Assembly: GCF_001693515.2 (NCBI RefSeq)
Contig: NZ_CP042968.1
Coordinates: forward strand, 124,001 to 188,000
Direction: 5' to 3'
DNA: 64,000 nt
DNA from: Bradyrhizobium paxllaeri
GTDB lineage: Bacteria > Pseudomonadota > Alphaproteobacteria > Rhizobiales > Xanthobacteraceae
The notes under the pieces were generated by a model, which saw nothing but the letters and a program-made list of their open reading frames with translations, was not told where the DNA came from and ran no database searches. The position numbers and the translations under genes are program-made. Shown in pieces: positions 26,643-35,345 of this stretch (position 1 is the stretch's first letter; each line of letters begins with the position of its first letter).

Positions 26643-27562
26643 TGAAGGATTTCGACCTCCGGGACCTCAGCGCTTTCGTCGCCATCGCGCGTACGCGGAA
26701 TTTCCGCCGCGCCGCGACCGAGCAGGGCGTCTCCGTCTCGAGCCTCAGTCAGCGGCTGCGCGACATGGAGGAGCGGCTCGGCGTCCGCCTGATGAACCGC
26801 ACCACGCGCAGCGTCGCGCTCACCGAAGCGGGCGAGCTGCTGCTGGCCCGCGTTGTGCCTGCGATATCGGATGTCGGCGAGGCGATTGACCAGGTGCGCG
26901 GCTTGCGTGGCGTACCCTCGGGGCGTCTGCGTATCAACGCGCCGCCGCCGGCGATCGACCTAGTGCTGGCGCCGATGGTCGCGCCGTTTCTTCAGAAGCA
27001 TCCGAAAATCGATCTGGAGATCGTCGGCGAGAGTTCGTTTGTCGATATCGTCGCCGCCGGTTTCGACGCCGGCGTGCGCTATGGCGAACATCTGGCGCAG
27101 GACATGATAGCGGTCTCGCTGGGTTCGCCGCAGCGTTACGCGGTCGTGGCGTCGAAGGAATATGTGGCGCGGCACGGCCGGCCACAGGCGCCGAAGGATC
27201 TGCTCGACCATGCCTGCATTCGCACCCGCTTCGGCAGCGGCGCGATGCTGGATTGGGAATTCGAGAAAGCCGGACGCGTGGTGAAGGTCTCGCCGCCGGC
27301 CAAGCTGATCGCGACCTATCTCGGCCTTGCGTTGCGTGCCGTCCATGACGGCACAGGCTTCTGGATGACGTTCGAGGGTTACGTGCGCTACGGCATCAAG
27401 TCCGGCGCGCTGGTCAGCGTGCTCGACGATTGGTGCGCGCCGTTTCCGGGGCCGTTCTTGTATTATCCGAGCCGGCGTCAGCCGCCGCCGGCGCTTGCCG
27501 CGTTCGTGGCGTTCGTCGCCGAATGGCGCAAGCGGGAAAGGCGGAAGACGAAGACGGCTTAG
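26642..27562 (+). CDS. LysR-family transcriptional regulator
   Basis: A 306-residue LTTR: N-terminal winged helix (residues 1-60, with FVAIARTRNFRRAATEQGVSVSSLSQRLRDMEERLGVRLMNR), then a two-subdomain effector-binding region (about 90-300). It is divergent from the aldo/keto reductase gene and is the likely regulator of it, as LTTR genes commonly control the adjacent divergent gene; this is inference. The ATG at 26642 has no visible ribosome binding site. Confidence 0.92.
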   Translation: MKDFDLRDLSAFVAIARTRNFRRAATEQGVSVSSLSQRLRDMEERLGVRLMNRTTRSVALTEAGELLLARVVPAISDVGEAIDQVRGLRGVPSGRLRINAPPPAIDLVLAPMVAPFLQKHPKIDLEIVGESSFVDIVAAGFDAGVRYGEHLAQDMIAVSLGSPQRYAVVASKEYVARHGRPQAPKDLLDHACIRTRFGSGAMLDWEFEKAGRVVKVSPPAKLIATYLGLALRAVHDGTGFWMTFEGYVRYGIKSGALVSVLDDWCAPFPGPFLYYPSRRQPPPALAAFVAFVAEWRKRERRKTKTA

Positions 27563-27577
27563 CCGGCCAAGAACTCG

Positions 27578-27701
27578 TCGTCGTCCCGGCCTTGAGCCGG
27601 GACCCATACGCCGCGGCTCCTCGGTTTGGCACAGGCGTCAGATACCCTCTTTAACCAACAACCGCCGCGGCGTATGGGTCCCGGCGTTCGCCGGGACGAC
27701 C
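27578..27701. repeat. Intergenic palindromic repeat, GGGACCCATACGCCGCGG family (copy 1)
   Basis: CGTCGTCCCGGCCTTGAGCC followed by GGGACCCATACGCCGCGG; the complement GCCGCGGCGTATGGGTCCC and GGGACGAC closes it. It lies between the convergent LysR and hydroxyacid dehydrogenase genes. A second copy is at 29581-29698. Confidence 0.85.
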
Positions 27702-27703
27702 AC

Positions 27704-28705
27704 CTACAGCATGCTGGGCAGCACGCGATCCGGCGGCTTGTGGTTGTCGAGGAAGGTGCGGATATTGATGATCACCTTCTCGCCCATCTCGACGCGGCCC
27801 TCGATCGTGGCCGAGCCCATATGCGGCAGCAGCGTTACCTTGCCGGCCTTGGCGAGCCGCACCAGTTTTGGATTGACCGCGGGCTCGTGCTCGTAGACGT
27901 CGAGCGCGGCGCCGCCGATCTCGCCGGCTTCCAGCAGCTTGATCAGCATGTCCTCGTCGATCACCCCGCCGCGTGCGGTATTGACGATATAGGCTTCTTT
28001 GCGGATCAGCTTGAGCCGTCGCGCTGACAACAGGTGATAGGTCGCTGGCGTATGCGGACAGTTCACCGAGATGATGTCCATCCGCGCCAGCATCTGGTCG
28101 AGGCTTTCCCAATAGGTCGCCCCTAACTCCTCGGCGATAACAGGCGCCACGGGACGGCGGTTGTGATAGTGGATCTGCAGGCCGAAGGCGCGCGCGCGGC
28201 GGGCGACGGCCTGGCCGATGCGGCCCATGCCGAGGATGCCGAGCCGCTTGCCGCCGATGCGATGGCCGAGCATCCAGGTCGGCGACCAGCCCGGCCAGCT
28301 CTTGCCGTCGGGCAGGATGGTTGCGCCTTCGATCAGCCGCCGCGGCACGGCGAGAATCAGCGCCATGGTCATGTCGGCGGTGTCTTCGGTCAGCACCTTC
28401 GGCGTGTTGGTCACCGTGATGCCGCGCGCATGCGCCGCCGTGACGTCGATATTGTCGACGCCGTTGCCGAAATTGGCGATCATGCGCAGCTTGCAGTCGG
28501 GGTGCTTGAGCATCCCCTCGTCGATCGTGTCGGTGACGGTCGGCACCAGCACGTCGGCCGTGCGGCTGGCTTCGGCAATCTGCTGCGGCGTCATCGGCGT
28601 GTCGTCGAGATTCAACGTCGCGTCGAACAGCTCGCGCATCCGGGTCTCGATCGAGTCCGGCAGCTTGCGGGTGACGACGACGAGAGGTTTTTTCTTAACC
28701 GACAT
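27704..28705 (-). CDS. D-2-hydroxyacid dehydrogenase (glyoxylate/hydroxypyruvate reductase-like)
   Basis: A 333-residue D-isomer-specific dehydrogenase. The Rossmann motif is LGILGMGRIGQAVARRAR (about 155-172); after the second strand HNRRP has a basic residue, which favours NADP(H) over NAD(H). The catalytic Arg is in NTARGGVIDEDML, Glu in VYEHEPAVNP, and His in LLPHMGSAT. It reduces glyoxylate or hydroxypyruvate, or a related 2-oxoacid. Length is standard. It is transcribed toward a repeat and diverges from the SH3 gene. Confidence 0.9.
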   Translation of the reverse strand: MSVKKKPLVVVTRKLPDSIETRMRELFDATLNLDDTPMTPQQIAEASRTADVLVPTVTDTIDEGMLKHPDCKLRMIANFGNGVDNIDVTAAHARGITVTNTPKVLTEDTADMTMALILAVPRRLIEGATILPDGKSWPGWSPTWMLGHRIGGKRLGILGMGRIGQAVARRARAFGLQIHYHNRRPVAPVIAEELGATYWESLDQMLARMDIISVNCPHTPATYHLLSARRLKLIRKEAYIVNTARGGVIDEDMLIKLLEAGEIGGAALDVYEHEPAVNPKLVRLAKAGKVTLLPHMGSATIEGRVEMGEKVIINIRTFLDNHKPPDRVLPSML

Positions 28706-29043
28706 GTCCTGCTCTCATGAGGGGGTGCGCTGCAGCGCGCCGTTCAGGCCTCATTAACCCGGTTGTTCGACACTGCGATGGCCACGCGGTCCCGGTATCC
28801 GGCTGTTTGCTGAGGCAAGTCCCTTGGGTTCCCAATACTTCCTCGGATTTTCGGCGGAAAATCCATGGCGTTCTGGTTCTAGGCGTTCCGTCCTCTCTAT
28901 CAGAAGGCCGGGCCAAGACAAGAACCCCTCGGATGTCGCAAGCCGGATGCGGCCAAAGCGGGGCACAGGGGTCTGGGGTTTTTCGGGCGTAGCGGGCGGT
29001 TTCAACTCGAAGAATTCGAGTTGGCTCGGCAGGAGACGGGTTG
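28706..29043. other. 338-base divergent intergenic region
   Basis: Lies between the starts of the hydroxyacid dehydrogenase and SH3-protein genes. It holds GGATTTTCGGCGGAAAATCC (28850-28869 area, a palindrome) and, 10 bases before the SH3 ribosome site, CAACTCGAA-GAA-TTCGAGTTG (29003-29023), a perfect 9-bp stem. Short open frames here lack good start sites and family likeness. Probably regulatory. Confidence 0.5.
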
Positions 29044-29571
29044 ATGGCGTTGAGGCGTTTCTGTTCGGTGGCGGTGCTGGTGGGGTGCTGGCTTGTCGCT
29101 TCCGTCAGCACAGGATTTTCGGCCAAGGATTCGGCCACCACCACGAGCGGCCTGCCGGTGCCGCGCTATGTCAGCCTCAAGTCTGATCATGTGAATGTGC
29201 GGGCCGGTCCGACCAAGGACAATGATGTCGCCTGGATCTATACCCGCTCGGGCCTGCCGGTCGAAATCACCGCCGAGTTCGAGAACTGGCGCCGCGTGCG
29301 CGATTCGGAAGGGTCCGAGGGCTGGGTCTATCATTCGCTCTTGTCCGGCCGCCGCACCGCCGTGGTGACCATGAAGACCAAGGACGAGCTGGCATCGCTC
29401 TATGATCGTCCCGACCGGACCAGCGCGATTGCGGCCCGCCTGCAGGCCGGCGTCGTCGCCCAGGTCAAGAAATGCACCAATGGCTGGTGCCGCGTGATCG
29501 GCAACGGCTTTGACGGCTGGATCGAGCAGCAGCGTCTGTGGGGCGTTTACGCCGACGAGAAGGTGGATTGA
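29044..29571 (+). CDS. Exported bacterial SH3-domain protein
   Basis: A 175-residue protein with a signal peptide (MALRRFCSVAVLVGCWLVAS, cleavage near SVSTGFSA). Residues about 38-105 are an SH3_4-type domain (YVSLKSDHVNVRAGPTKDND); a second SH3-like half (about 110-170) has VVAQVKKCTNGWCRVIGNG. Periplasmic SH3 proteins of this kind bind cell-wall material or act as scaffolds. The ATG at 29044 has an AGGAG site; TTG at 29041 is the other option. A hairpin precedes it. Confidence 0.85.
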   Translation: MALRRFCSVAVLVGCWLVASVSTGFSAKDSATTTSGLPVPRYVSLKSDHVNVRAGPTKDNDVAWIYTRSGLPVEITAEFENWRRVRDSEGSEGWVYHSLLSGRRTAVVTMKTKDELASLYDRPDRTSAIAARLQAGVVAQVKKCTNGWCRVIGNGFDGWIEQQRLWGVYADEKVD

Positions 29572-29580
29572 GCTTCTTGG

Positions 29581-29698
29581 TCGTCCCTGCGAACGCAGGG
29601 ACCCATACGCCGCGGCCTCTCAATGAGGCGCGCAGTTAGACGCCTTCCGCAACAACAAAGATCTGTGGTTATGGGTCCCTGCGTTCGCAGGGACGACG
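29581..29698. repeat. Intergenic palindromic repeat, GGGACCCATACGCCGCGG family (copy 2)
   Basis: TCGTCCCTGCGAACGCAGGG then ACCCATACGCCGCGGC; the right half ends TTATGGGTCCCTGCG and GGGACGACG. It fills the gap between the convergent SH3-protein and irr genes and may terminate both. Confidence 0.85.
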
Positions 29699-29705
29699 AA
29701 AACGG

Positions 29706-30197
29706 CTAGCGCTTCTTGCGCAGCCGCACGACCATGTCGACGCGGGAAATCTCATAGCCCTCGGGCACGTCGGGCATCTTCGACAGCACCAGATGCGGGT
29801 CGGGAATGTCGACCAGCTCGTGGTTGTTCTCGAGATAGAAGTGGTGGTGCGCGGTGACGTTGGTGTCGAAATAGGTCTTGGTGCCGTCGACCGAGACCTG
29901 GCGCAGCAGGCCGGCATCGGTGAGCTGGTTGAGCGTGTTGTAGACGGTGGCGAGCGAGACCGGGACCTTGGCCAGCGTCGCTTCCTCGTACAGCATTTCC
30001 GCCGTCAGATGGCGTGCGCCCTTGCCGAACAACAGCCAGCCCAAAGCCATGCGCTGGCGGGTGGGTCTGAGACCCGCGGCTTGCAACATTTCGTTGACGT
30101 CGTGCCAGGGACAACCGGTCAACGCCGGCTGATGTCCGGCGGCACGGGCGGCCGGATCGATACCATCGTCGTTCAGGGGCGAGGCTTGGTCGTTCAT
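29706..30197 (-). CDS. irr: Iron response regulator Irr (Fur family)
   Basis: A 163-residue Fur-family regulator of iron and haem homeostasis. The haem regulatory motif GCPW is present with Cys at residue 29, as in Bradyrhizobium Irr, where haem binding there promotes degradation of the protein. A winged helix follows (GLRPTRQRMALGWLLFGKGA, about residues 42-60; SLATVYNTLNQL), and the HHHFYLENNHEL histidine cluster forms the second haem/metal site. Irr represses or activates haem, iron and iron-sulfur genes under iron limitation. I start at the ATG 30197 (MNDQASPLND); the longer frame to 30314 runs through the promoter. Divergent from fabA. Confidence 0.96.
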   Translation of the reverse strand: MNDQASPLNDDGIDPAARAAGHQPALTGCPWHDVNEMLQAAGLRPTRQRMALGWLLFGKGARHLTAEMLYEEATLAKVPVSLATVYNTLNQLTDAGLLRQVSVDGTKTYFDTNVTAHHHFYLENNHELVDIPDPHLVLSKMPDVPEGYEISRVDMVVRLRKKR

Positions 30198-30537
30198 GTC
30201 CACTTCGGGTACCACACGCGCTAACTTGGGCAATATTCTTGCCCAATATAAAAGGAAATCAGGTAGATGCAAGTTTTTCGCAACTAGAACTGGCCCAATG
30301 TAGAGGCGGAACAAGCGCGCCCAACGCGGCGTTTTAGCCCGTTCCGGTGCTTTCCCGGGCCCTAATGCCTATGTTACAGAGCGCGCGGACCACATATGCG
30401 ATTTCGGCAGAGGCTAATGCCGATAGCACCCTAAGTAGCGCCAAATTGCGGAAACAAACGTTTCCGTCGGGAAAACGGGTCCGGTTCGCTCAAAAAGCGC
30501 TCCATCGGGACATCATCTAAGGTAAAGGCTGAATACG
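30198..30537. other. 340-base divergent region between irr and fabA
   Basis: Contains the irr promoter at its left side. The rest (30300-30537) has no open frame that looks real. The fabA ATG follows an AAGGTAAAGG stretch. No other structure recognised. Confidence 0.6.
30226..30282 (-). promoter_or_regulatory. irr promoter with palindrome and Fur-like direct repeats
   Basis: On the minus strand, -35 TTGCAT (30267-30272), 16-base spacer, -10 TATATT (30245-30250). The palindrome TTGGGCAATATTCTTGCCCAA (30226-30246) directly follows the -10. TGCGAA (30277-30282) and TGCATC (30266-30271) resemble the direct hexamer repeats described for Fur binding at the Bradyrhizobium irr promoter. Confidence 0.55.
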
Positions 30538-31059
30538 ATGCTGGATCGCCGCAGCGGTTACGAATACGAGGACTTGCTGGCCTGTGGCCGCGGCGAGATG
30601 TTCGGCCCAGGCAATGCCCAATTGCCGCTGCCGCCGATGCTGATGTTCGACCGCATCACCGAGATTACCGACAAGGGCGGCGAATTCGGCAAGGGCCTGA
30701 TCCGCGCCGAGCTCGATGTGACGCCGGACCTCTGGTTTTTCGGCTGCCATTTCAAGAATGATCCTGTCATGCCGGGCTGTCTCGGCCTGGACGCGATGTG
30801 GCAGATGGTCGGATTCTACCTCGGCTGGATCGGCGGCGAGGGACGCGGCCGCGCGCTGGGGCTCGGAGAATTGAAGTTCTCCGGCCAGGTGCTGCCGAAC
30901 GCCCGCAAGGTTGTGTACAACATCGACATGAAGCGCGTGATGCGTTCAAAGCTGGTGCTTGGCGTCGGCGATGGCTGGCTTTCCATGGATGGCGAGATTA
31001 TCTATCGCGCCAAGGATCTGAAGGTCGGGCTGTTCAAGCAGGGCACTGCGCCAGGCTGA
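30538..31059 (+). CDS. fabA: 3-hydroxydecanoyl-ACP dehydratase/isomerase
   Basis: The 173-residue FabA, which dehydrates 3-hydroxydecanoyl-ACP and isomerises trans-2 to cis-3-decenoyl-ACP, the branch point of unsaturated fatty acid synthesis. The hot-dog catalytic segment [20 protein letters not shown] (about 70-89) has the His and Asp. Length equals E. coli FabA. It starts the fabA-fabB-fabV operon, divergent from irr, as in other Bradyrhizobium relatives. Confidence 0.97.
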   Translation: MLDRRSGYEYEDLLACGRGEMFGPGNAQLPLPPMLMFDRITEITDKGGEFGKGLIRAELDVTPDLWFFGCHFKNDPVMPGCLGLDAMWQMVGFYLGWIGGEGRGRALGLGELKFSGQVLPNARKVVYNIDMKRVMRSKLVLGVGDGWLSMDGEIIYRAKDLKVGLFKQGTAPG

Positions 31060-31121
31060 ACGGCGCGATTGCACAACGAACATATTTTCACACACGAACG
31101 AAACGGTAGGGCGAGGCGGTC

Positions 31122-32345
31122 ATGAAGCGGGTTGTCATTACGGGGATGGGCATTGTCTCGTCCATCGGAAACAACACCCAGGAAGTGCTTGCGAGCCTTC
31201 ACGACGCGAAATCCGGCATCAAGCGCGCGGAGAAATACGCCGAGATGGGTTTTCGTTCGCAGGTGCAGGGCGCGCCGACCATCAATCCGGCTGACGTCAT
31301 CGACCGGCGCGCGATGCGCTTCCTCGGCGAGGGCGCGGCGTGGAATCACATCGCGATGGAGCAGGCGATCCAGGATTCCGGCCTGACGCCCGCGGAAGTG
31401 TCCGACGTCCGCACTGGCATCATCATGGGCTCGGGCGGGCCGTCCGCGCGCACCATCGTCGAATCCGCCGACATCACCCGCACCAAGGGTCCGAAGCGCG
31501 TCGGGCCGTTTGCAGTGCCGAAGGCGATGTCATCGACGGCGTCTGCGACGCTTGCGACCTGGTTCAAGATCAAGGGCGTCAACTATTCGATCTCGTCGGC
31601 CTGCGCGACCTCGAACCATTGCATCGGCAATGCCTATGAGACGATCCAGATCGGCAAGCAGGACGTGATCTTCGCCGGCGGCTGCGAGGAGCTCGACTGG
31701 TCGCTGTCGGTCTTGTTCGACGCCATGGGCGCGATGTCCTCGAAATACAACGACACGCCCGCCACCGCCTCGCGTCCCTACGACATCAGCCGCGACGGAT
31801 TCGTCATCGCCGGCGGCGCCGGCGTCGTGGTGCTGGAAGAACTCGAGCATGCCAAGGCGCGCGGCGCGCGAATCTATGCCGAGGTGGTCGGCTATGGCGC
31901 GACCTCCGATGGTTACGACATGGTGGCTCCCTCCGGCGAAGGCGCCGAGCGCTGCATGCGCATGGCATTGTCGACGGTGAAAACGCCAATCGACTACATC
32001 AATCCGCACGCGACCTCGACGCCCGCCGGCGATCCGCCGGAAATCGAGGCGATCCGAAAGGTGTTCGGTACCGGCGACAAGTGCCCGCCGATCTCGGCGA
32101 CCAAGGCGCTGACCGGCCACTCGCTCGGCGCCACTGGCGTGCAGGAAGCGATTTATTCGCTGCTGATGATGAACAACGGCTTCGTCTGCGAAAGCGCCCA
32201 CATCACCGAGCTCGATCCTGTCTTCGCCGACATGCCGATCGTGCGCAAGCGCATCGACAATGCCAAGCTCGGCACCGTGCTGTCGAACTCCTTCGGCTTC
32301 GGCGGCACCAACGCTACGCTGGTGTTCAAGCGGATGGATGCGTAA
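31122..32345 (+). CDS. fabB: 3-oxoacyl-ACP synthase I
   Basis: The 407-residue condensing enzyme FabB, which elongates the cis-decenoyl product of FabA. The Cys-His-His triad is complete: [25 protein letters not shown] and [22 protein letters not shown] closes the fold. It follows fabA by 62 bases on the same strand. FabA and FabB together define the anaerobic unsaturated fatty acid route. Confidence 0.97.
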   Translation: MKRVVITGMGIVSSIGNNTQEVLASLHDAKSGIKRAEKYAEMGFRSQVQGAPTINPADVIDRRAMRFLGEGAAWNHIAMEQAIQDSGLTPAEVSDVRTGIIMGSGGPSARTIVESADITRTKGPKRVGPFAVPKAMSSTASATLATWFKIKGVNYSISSACATSNHCIGNAYETIQIGKQDVIFAGGCEELDWSLSVLFDAMGAMSSKYNDTPATASRPYDISRDGFVIAGGAGVVVLEELEHAKARGARIYAEVVGYGATSDGYDMVAPSGEGAERCMRMALSTVKTPIDYINPHATSTPAGDPPEIEAIRKVFGTGDKCPPISATKALTGHSLGATGVQEAIYSLLMMNNGFVCESAHITELDPVFADMPIVRKRIDNAKLGTVLSNSFGFGGTNATLVFKRMDA

Positions 32346-32429
32346 TTTCGTTTTTGCCTCTCCTCGCTTGCGCCGAGAGATCGGCAGGCGGCGGACGGGG
32401 ACGCTGCTACAATCCGAAACGGGGTAAGC

Positions 32430-33599
32430 ATGATCATTGAACCGCGCGTGCGAGGCTTCATCTGCACGACGGCACATCCTGTCGGCTGCGCCAAAAACGT
32501 CCGCGAGCAGATCGCCTATGTTCTCCGCCAGGGGGCTGTTCCGGAATGCCCCAAGCGCGTCGCCGTGCTGGGGTGTTCGACGGGGTACGGCCTCGCGAGC
32601 CGTATCGTTGCGACCTTCGCAGGCGGTGCCGAGACCATCGGCGTGTCGCTGGAGCGCGAGCCCACGGCCACCAGAACCGGCAGCGCCGGTTGGTACAACA
32701 ACCGTGCCTTCGAGATCGAGGCCGAGAGGATCGGACGGTCGCCCCTGACGCTGGAGGGCGATGCCTTCTCCGACGAGCTGAAGAAAACCTTCATCGAGCG
32801 TGTGCGCGAAAAGTTCGGACAGCTCGACATGCTGGTCTACAGCATGGCGGCTCCGGTCCGGACCGATCCGGTCACCGGCAAGACCTGGCGCTCGGCGATC
32901 AAGCCGCTCGGTGCTCCCGTCGAAATCAAGACCCTCAACACTGAAACCGGCGAAGTCTATGAGACGACCATTGCGCCGGCGAGTGAGGACGAAGCGACCG
33001 CAACGGTAGCGGTGATGGGCGGCGACGACTGGAAGCGCTGGATCGACCAGCTCGCGGATGCCGGTGTGTTGGCGCCGGGCTTTCGGACGCTCAACTACAC
33101 CTATATCGGCAGCGAACTGACCTGGCCTATCTACTGGAACGGCACGCTGGGTCGCGCCAAGGTCGATCTCGACCGCAAGGCGGAAGCGATCCGGGGCCGC
33201 CTCGGGCAGGACGCGGCCCGCGTGGTGGCGCTGAAGGCTGTCGTCACTCAGGCAAGCTCAGCCATTCCGGTGGTGCCGCTCTATGGGACGGTGCTGTTCA
33301 AGGTGATGAAGCAACTCGGCAATCATGAAGGATGCATCGAGCAGATCGATCGCCTGTTCCGGACCCGTCTTGGTCCCGGTGCTGAACTTGACGAGGCGCA
33401 GCGCCTCAGGGTCGACGACTGGGAGCTTTCATCAGAAGTTCAGACGGAGGTGTCGCGCCGATGGCCTCTGCTCACGACGGAATCGCTCGGTGAGTTGGCA
33501 GACCTTGCGGAGTACAGGAGAGAATTCCTTCGCCTGTTCGGATTCGGCATCGACGGCGTCGATTACACGCAGGATGTGGATCCCCGCGTCGTCGCGTGA
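32430..33599 (+). CDS. fabV: Trans-2-enoyl-ACP/CoA reductase FabV
   Basis: A 389-residue FabV-type enoyl reductase, the last step of each elongation cycle. It has the NADH-binding VAVLGCSTGYGLASRIVAT (about 41-59), the substrate region DMLVYSMAAPVRTDP and the catalytic Y-x8-K in PIYWNGTLGRAKVDLD. FabV is larger than FabI (about 260) and is not inhibited by triclosan in the proteins studied. Start MIIEPRVRGFICTTAHPVGC is canonical. The 84-base gap to fabB is compatible with one operon. Confidence 0.95.
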   Translation: MIIEPRVRGFICTTAHPVGCAKNVREQIAYVLRQGAVPECPKRVAVLGCSTGYGLASRIVATFAGGAETIGVSLEREPTATRTGSAGWYNNRAFEIEAERIGRSPLTLEGDAFSDELKKTFIERVREKFGQLDMLVYSMAAPVRTDPVTGKTWRSAIKPLGAPVEIKTLNTETGEVYETTIAPASEDEATATVAVMGGDDWKRWIDQLADAGVLAPGFRTLNYTYIGSELTWPIYWNGTLGRAKVDLDRKAEAIRGRLGQDAARVVALKAVVTQASSAIPVVPLYGTVLFKVMKQLGNHEGCIEQIDRLFRTRLGPGAELDEAQRLRVDDWELSSEVQTEVSRRWPLLTTESLGELADLAEYRREFLRLFGFGIDGVDYTQDVDPRVVA

Positions 33600-33614
33600 G
33601 CCATTCGGGAAACC

Positions 33615-33761
33615 GCTCTACTTTGCATGGGGTTGTTTTCGCGATTTTGTCTCCGGGCCTGCGGCGAGGTCGTGTAGGGTGGCAAAGGCGCAGCCGTGCC
33701 CACCATCTATCGCCAGATTGCGTCCGGAATGGTGGGCACGCTTCGCTTTGCCCACCCTACG
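33615..33761. repeat. Composite intergenic repeat, copy B
   Basis: CTCTACTTTGCATGGGGTTG with TTTTCGCGATTTTG (33616-33648), then a palindrome from GTAGGGTGGCAAAGGCG (33674) to CGCTTTGCCCACCCTACG (33761). Same layout as the copy at 8801-8954. It separates the convergent fabV and GST genes and may serve as a terminator for both. Confidence 0.85.
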
Positions 33762-33767
33762 ATTTGG

Positions 33768-34364
33768 TCACCCTGCCGCGATCTTTTCCGCGCGCTGGAA
33801 CGCCGGACGCGCCACGCAGCGGTCGATATAGGCGTCGAACGAGGGCCGTGGCGGCACCATCTTGAACAGGCGCACCGCGAAATTCAGGCCAGAGCCCAGC
33901 ATGATGTCGGCGGCCGAAAACTTCTCGCCGAGAATCCACGGTCCCTTCTGCAGCGCGGCATCGAGCACGTCGAACGTCTGGGTCGCGCTTCCCCATGCCG
34001 CCGTGCTCGCCGGCACCTCCAGCTTCGTGAAAAGCTGGATCAAGGCCGGCTCGATGCAGGCAGGCGAAAAGAACAACCATTGCAGATACCGCGCCCGCAG
34101 CGGATCGGTTGCCGTCGGCGCGAGGTTGGTTTCCGGATAGCGGTCGGCGATGTAGGCGCAGATCGCCGCCGCTTCGCCGAGCGCGGCGTCGCCGTCCTTC
34201 AGCCCCGGCACCTTGCCCATCGGATTGATCGCGAGATATTCCGGCGCCTTCTGCGCGCCCGTGGTGATGTCGGTGAGCACCCGCTCGTAAGGCAGCCCGG
34301 TTTCTTCGAGCAACCAGATGGCCGAGATCGAGCGCGAGCGGGGCGACCAATAGAGCTTTATCAT
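33768..34364 (-). CDS. Glutathione S-transferase family protein
   Basis: A 198-residue GST. The N-terminal thioredoxin-like domain starts IKLYWSPRSRSISAIWLLEE, with Ser in SPRSRS in the catalytic position, then GKVPGLKDGDAALGEAAAICAYIADRYPE with the glutathione-binding E-A-A (about 60-70) and an all-helical C-terminal domain. It conjugates glutathione to electrophiles, or is a glutathione-dependent reductase; substrate unknown. Start ATG at 34364 rather than 34385. Transcribed from the secreted-protein gene direction with 48 bases between. Confidence 0.88.
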   Translation of the reverse strand: MIKLYWSPRSRSISAIWLLEETGLPYERVLTDITTGAQKAPEYLAINPMGKVPGLKDGDAALGEAAAICAYIADRYPETNLAPTATDPLRARYLQWLFFSPACIEPALIQLFTKLEVPASTAAWGSATQTFDVLDAALQKGPWILGEKFSAADIMLGSGLNFAVRLFKMVPPRPSFDAYIDRCVARPAFQRAEKIAAG

Positions 34365-34412
34365 TCTGTAACTCCTCTCGATCAACCGAAGGTGAGTTCT
34401 GTCGGTGCGATC

Positions 34413-35255
34413 TCACTCCTGCTTAAGGTAAGCCGCGACCGCTTTGTCCAGTCTGGCTGCAAGTAAGGCGCGGGTATGATCGCGCAGGGTCGAACTCGCG
34501 ACCGCGTCCGCCGGGGAAGCGGGGAAGTCCTCCGCTTCGAGCTTGGTGAGCGGGTCTTGTCCCAGGCGTCCAAAGCTCCCCGCAAGGACGGCGCCCAGAT
34601 CTGCAGACGGTCTTTTAGCGATGGCGAAACTCTGGCCGTCAAATACCCTCAGCACAAAATTGGCGAACAGGGACGTGTTGCTGAAGGGCCCCGAGCCGTG
34701 GTGAAGCACGCCAATGCCCGGGAGCGATTGATTGGTGCCCTGCAATTGTGCTGCGTAGGTTGTGAAAACGAAATAGCGCGCGCAGTTCGAACTCGTCGTG
34801 ATTTGCCTGACGACCGCCGTCAGCTCTTCGTCGTCGTTCCGAAACAGTCTTGTCGGGGGACGGTAATAGGGCTCGAACGTGCCCTTGGCATAGGCGATCT
34901 TCCGCACGTGAACCCCGGAAGAAGCCGCGCGAACGCGAGCGACGACGAGATCGTCAAGGCCCCACCTGTCGATGGGCACCTCGGTCAACTCGTTCCCGAA
35001 CACGGTAAGGCCGACCTTCTGAACCGCAAACTTGTCGCCAATCGCCGAGATGATACCAATCTGGCAAGGCCCGCTCTCCGCCGGTGCAGACTGCTTGGCA
35101 CCGGTTTTGGTTTTTGGCGCGGCTTTCTTGACGATCGATGTGGCGGCAGCAGGCGTCACTGGCTGCGTTGTTGTTCCCGGCGCGGATTGCCCTTGCGCGA
35201 ACGACGAAATCGGGAGGGATGACAGAAAGATCGCGGCGAAGACGACTCGAACCAT
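34413..35255 (-). CDS. Exported protein of unknown function
   Basis: A 280-residue protein with a signal peptide (MVRVVFAAIFLSSLPISSFA, cleaved near AQG), then a low-complexity Ala/Thr/Lys linker (residues 23-60) and a globular part from CQIGIISAIGDKFAVQKVGL onward. I do not recognise a domain. Three cysteines are seen at most, with no metal-site pattern. It is probably periplasmic. It precedes the GST gene on the same strand. Function not assigned. Confidence 0.8.
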   Translation of the reverse strand: MVRVVFAAIFLSSLPISSFAQGQSAPGTTTQPVTPAAATSIVKKAAPKTKTGAKQSAPAESGPCQIGIISAIGDKFAVQKVGLTVFGNELTEVPIDRWGLDDLVVARVRAASSGVHVRKIAYAKGTFEPYYRPPTRLFRNDDEELTAVVRQITTSSNCARYFVFTTYAAQLQGTNQSLPGIGVLHHGSGPFSNTSLFANFVLRVFDGQSFAIAKRPSADLGAVLAGSFGRLGQDPLTKLEAEDFPASPADAVASSTLRDHTRALLAARLDKAVAAYLKQE

Positions 35256-35345
35256 AACGAACTCTGGACAGGTGAGGAGGTGTCGGGACGATTTTGAAAC
35301 TAGAGGGTGTCCACGGCGCGCGCAAGGTGCATCGGGCGCATCACG

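Noticed and set aside
28717..28992. 91-codon frame in the dehydrogenase-SH3 gap
   Set aside because: No ribosome site and no family pattern; probably chance.
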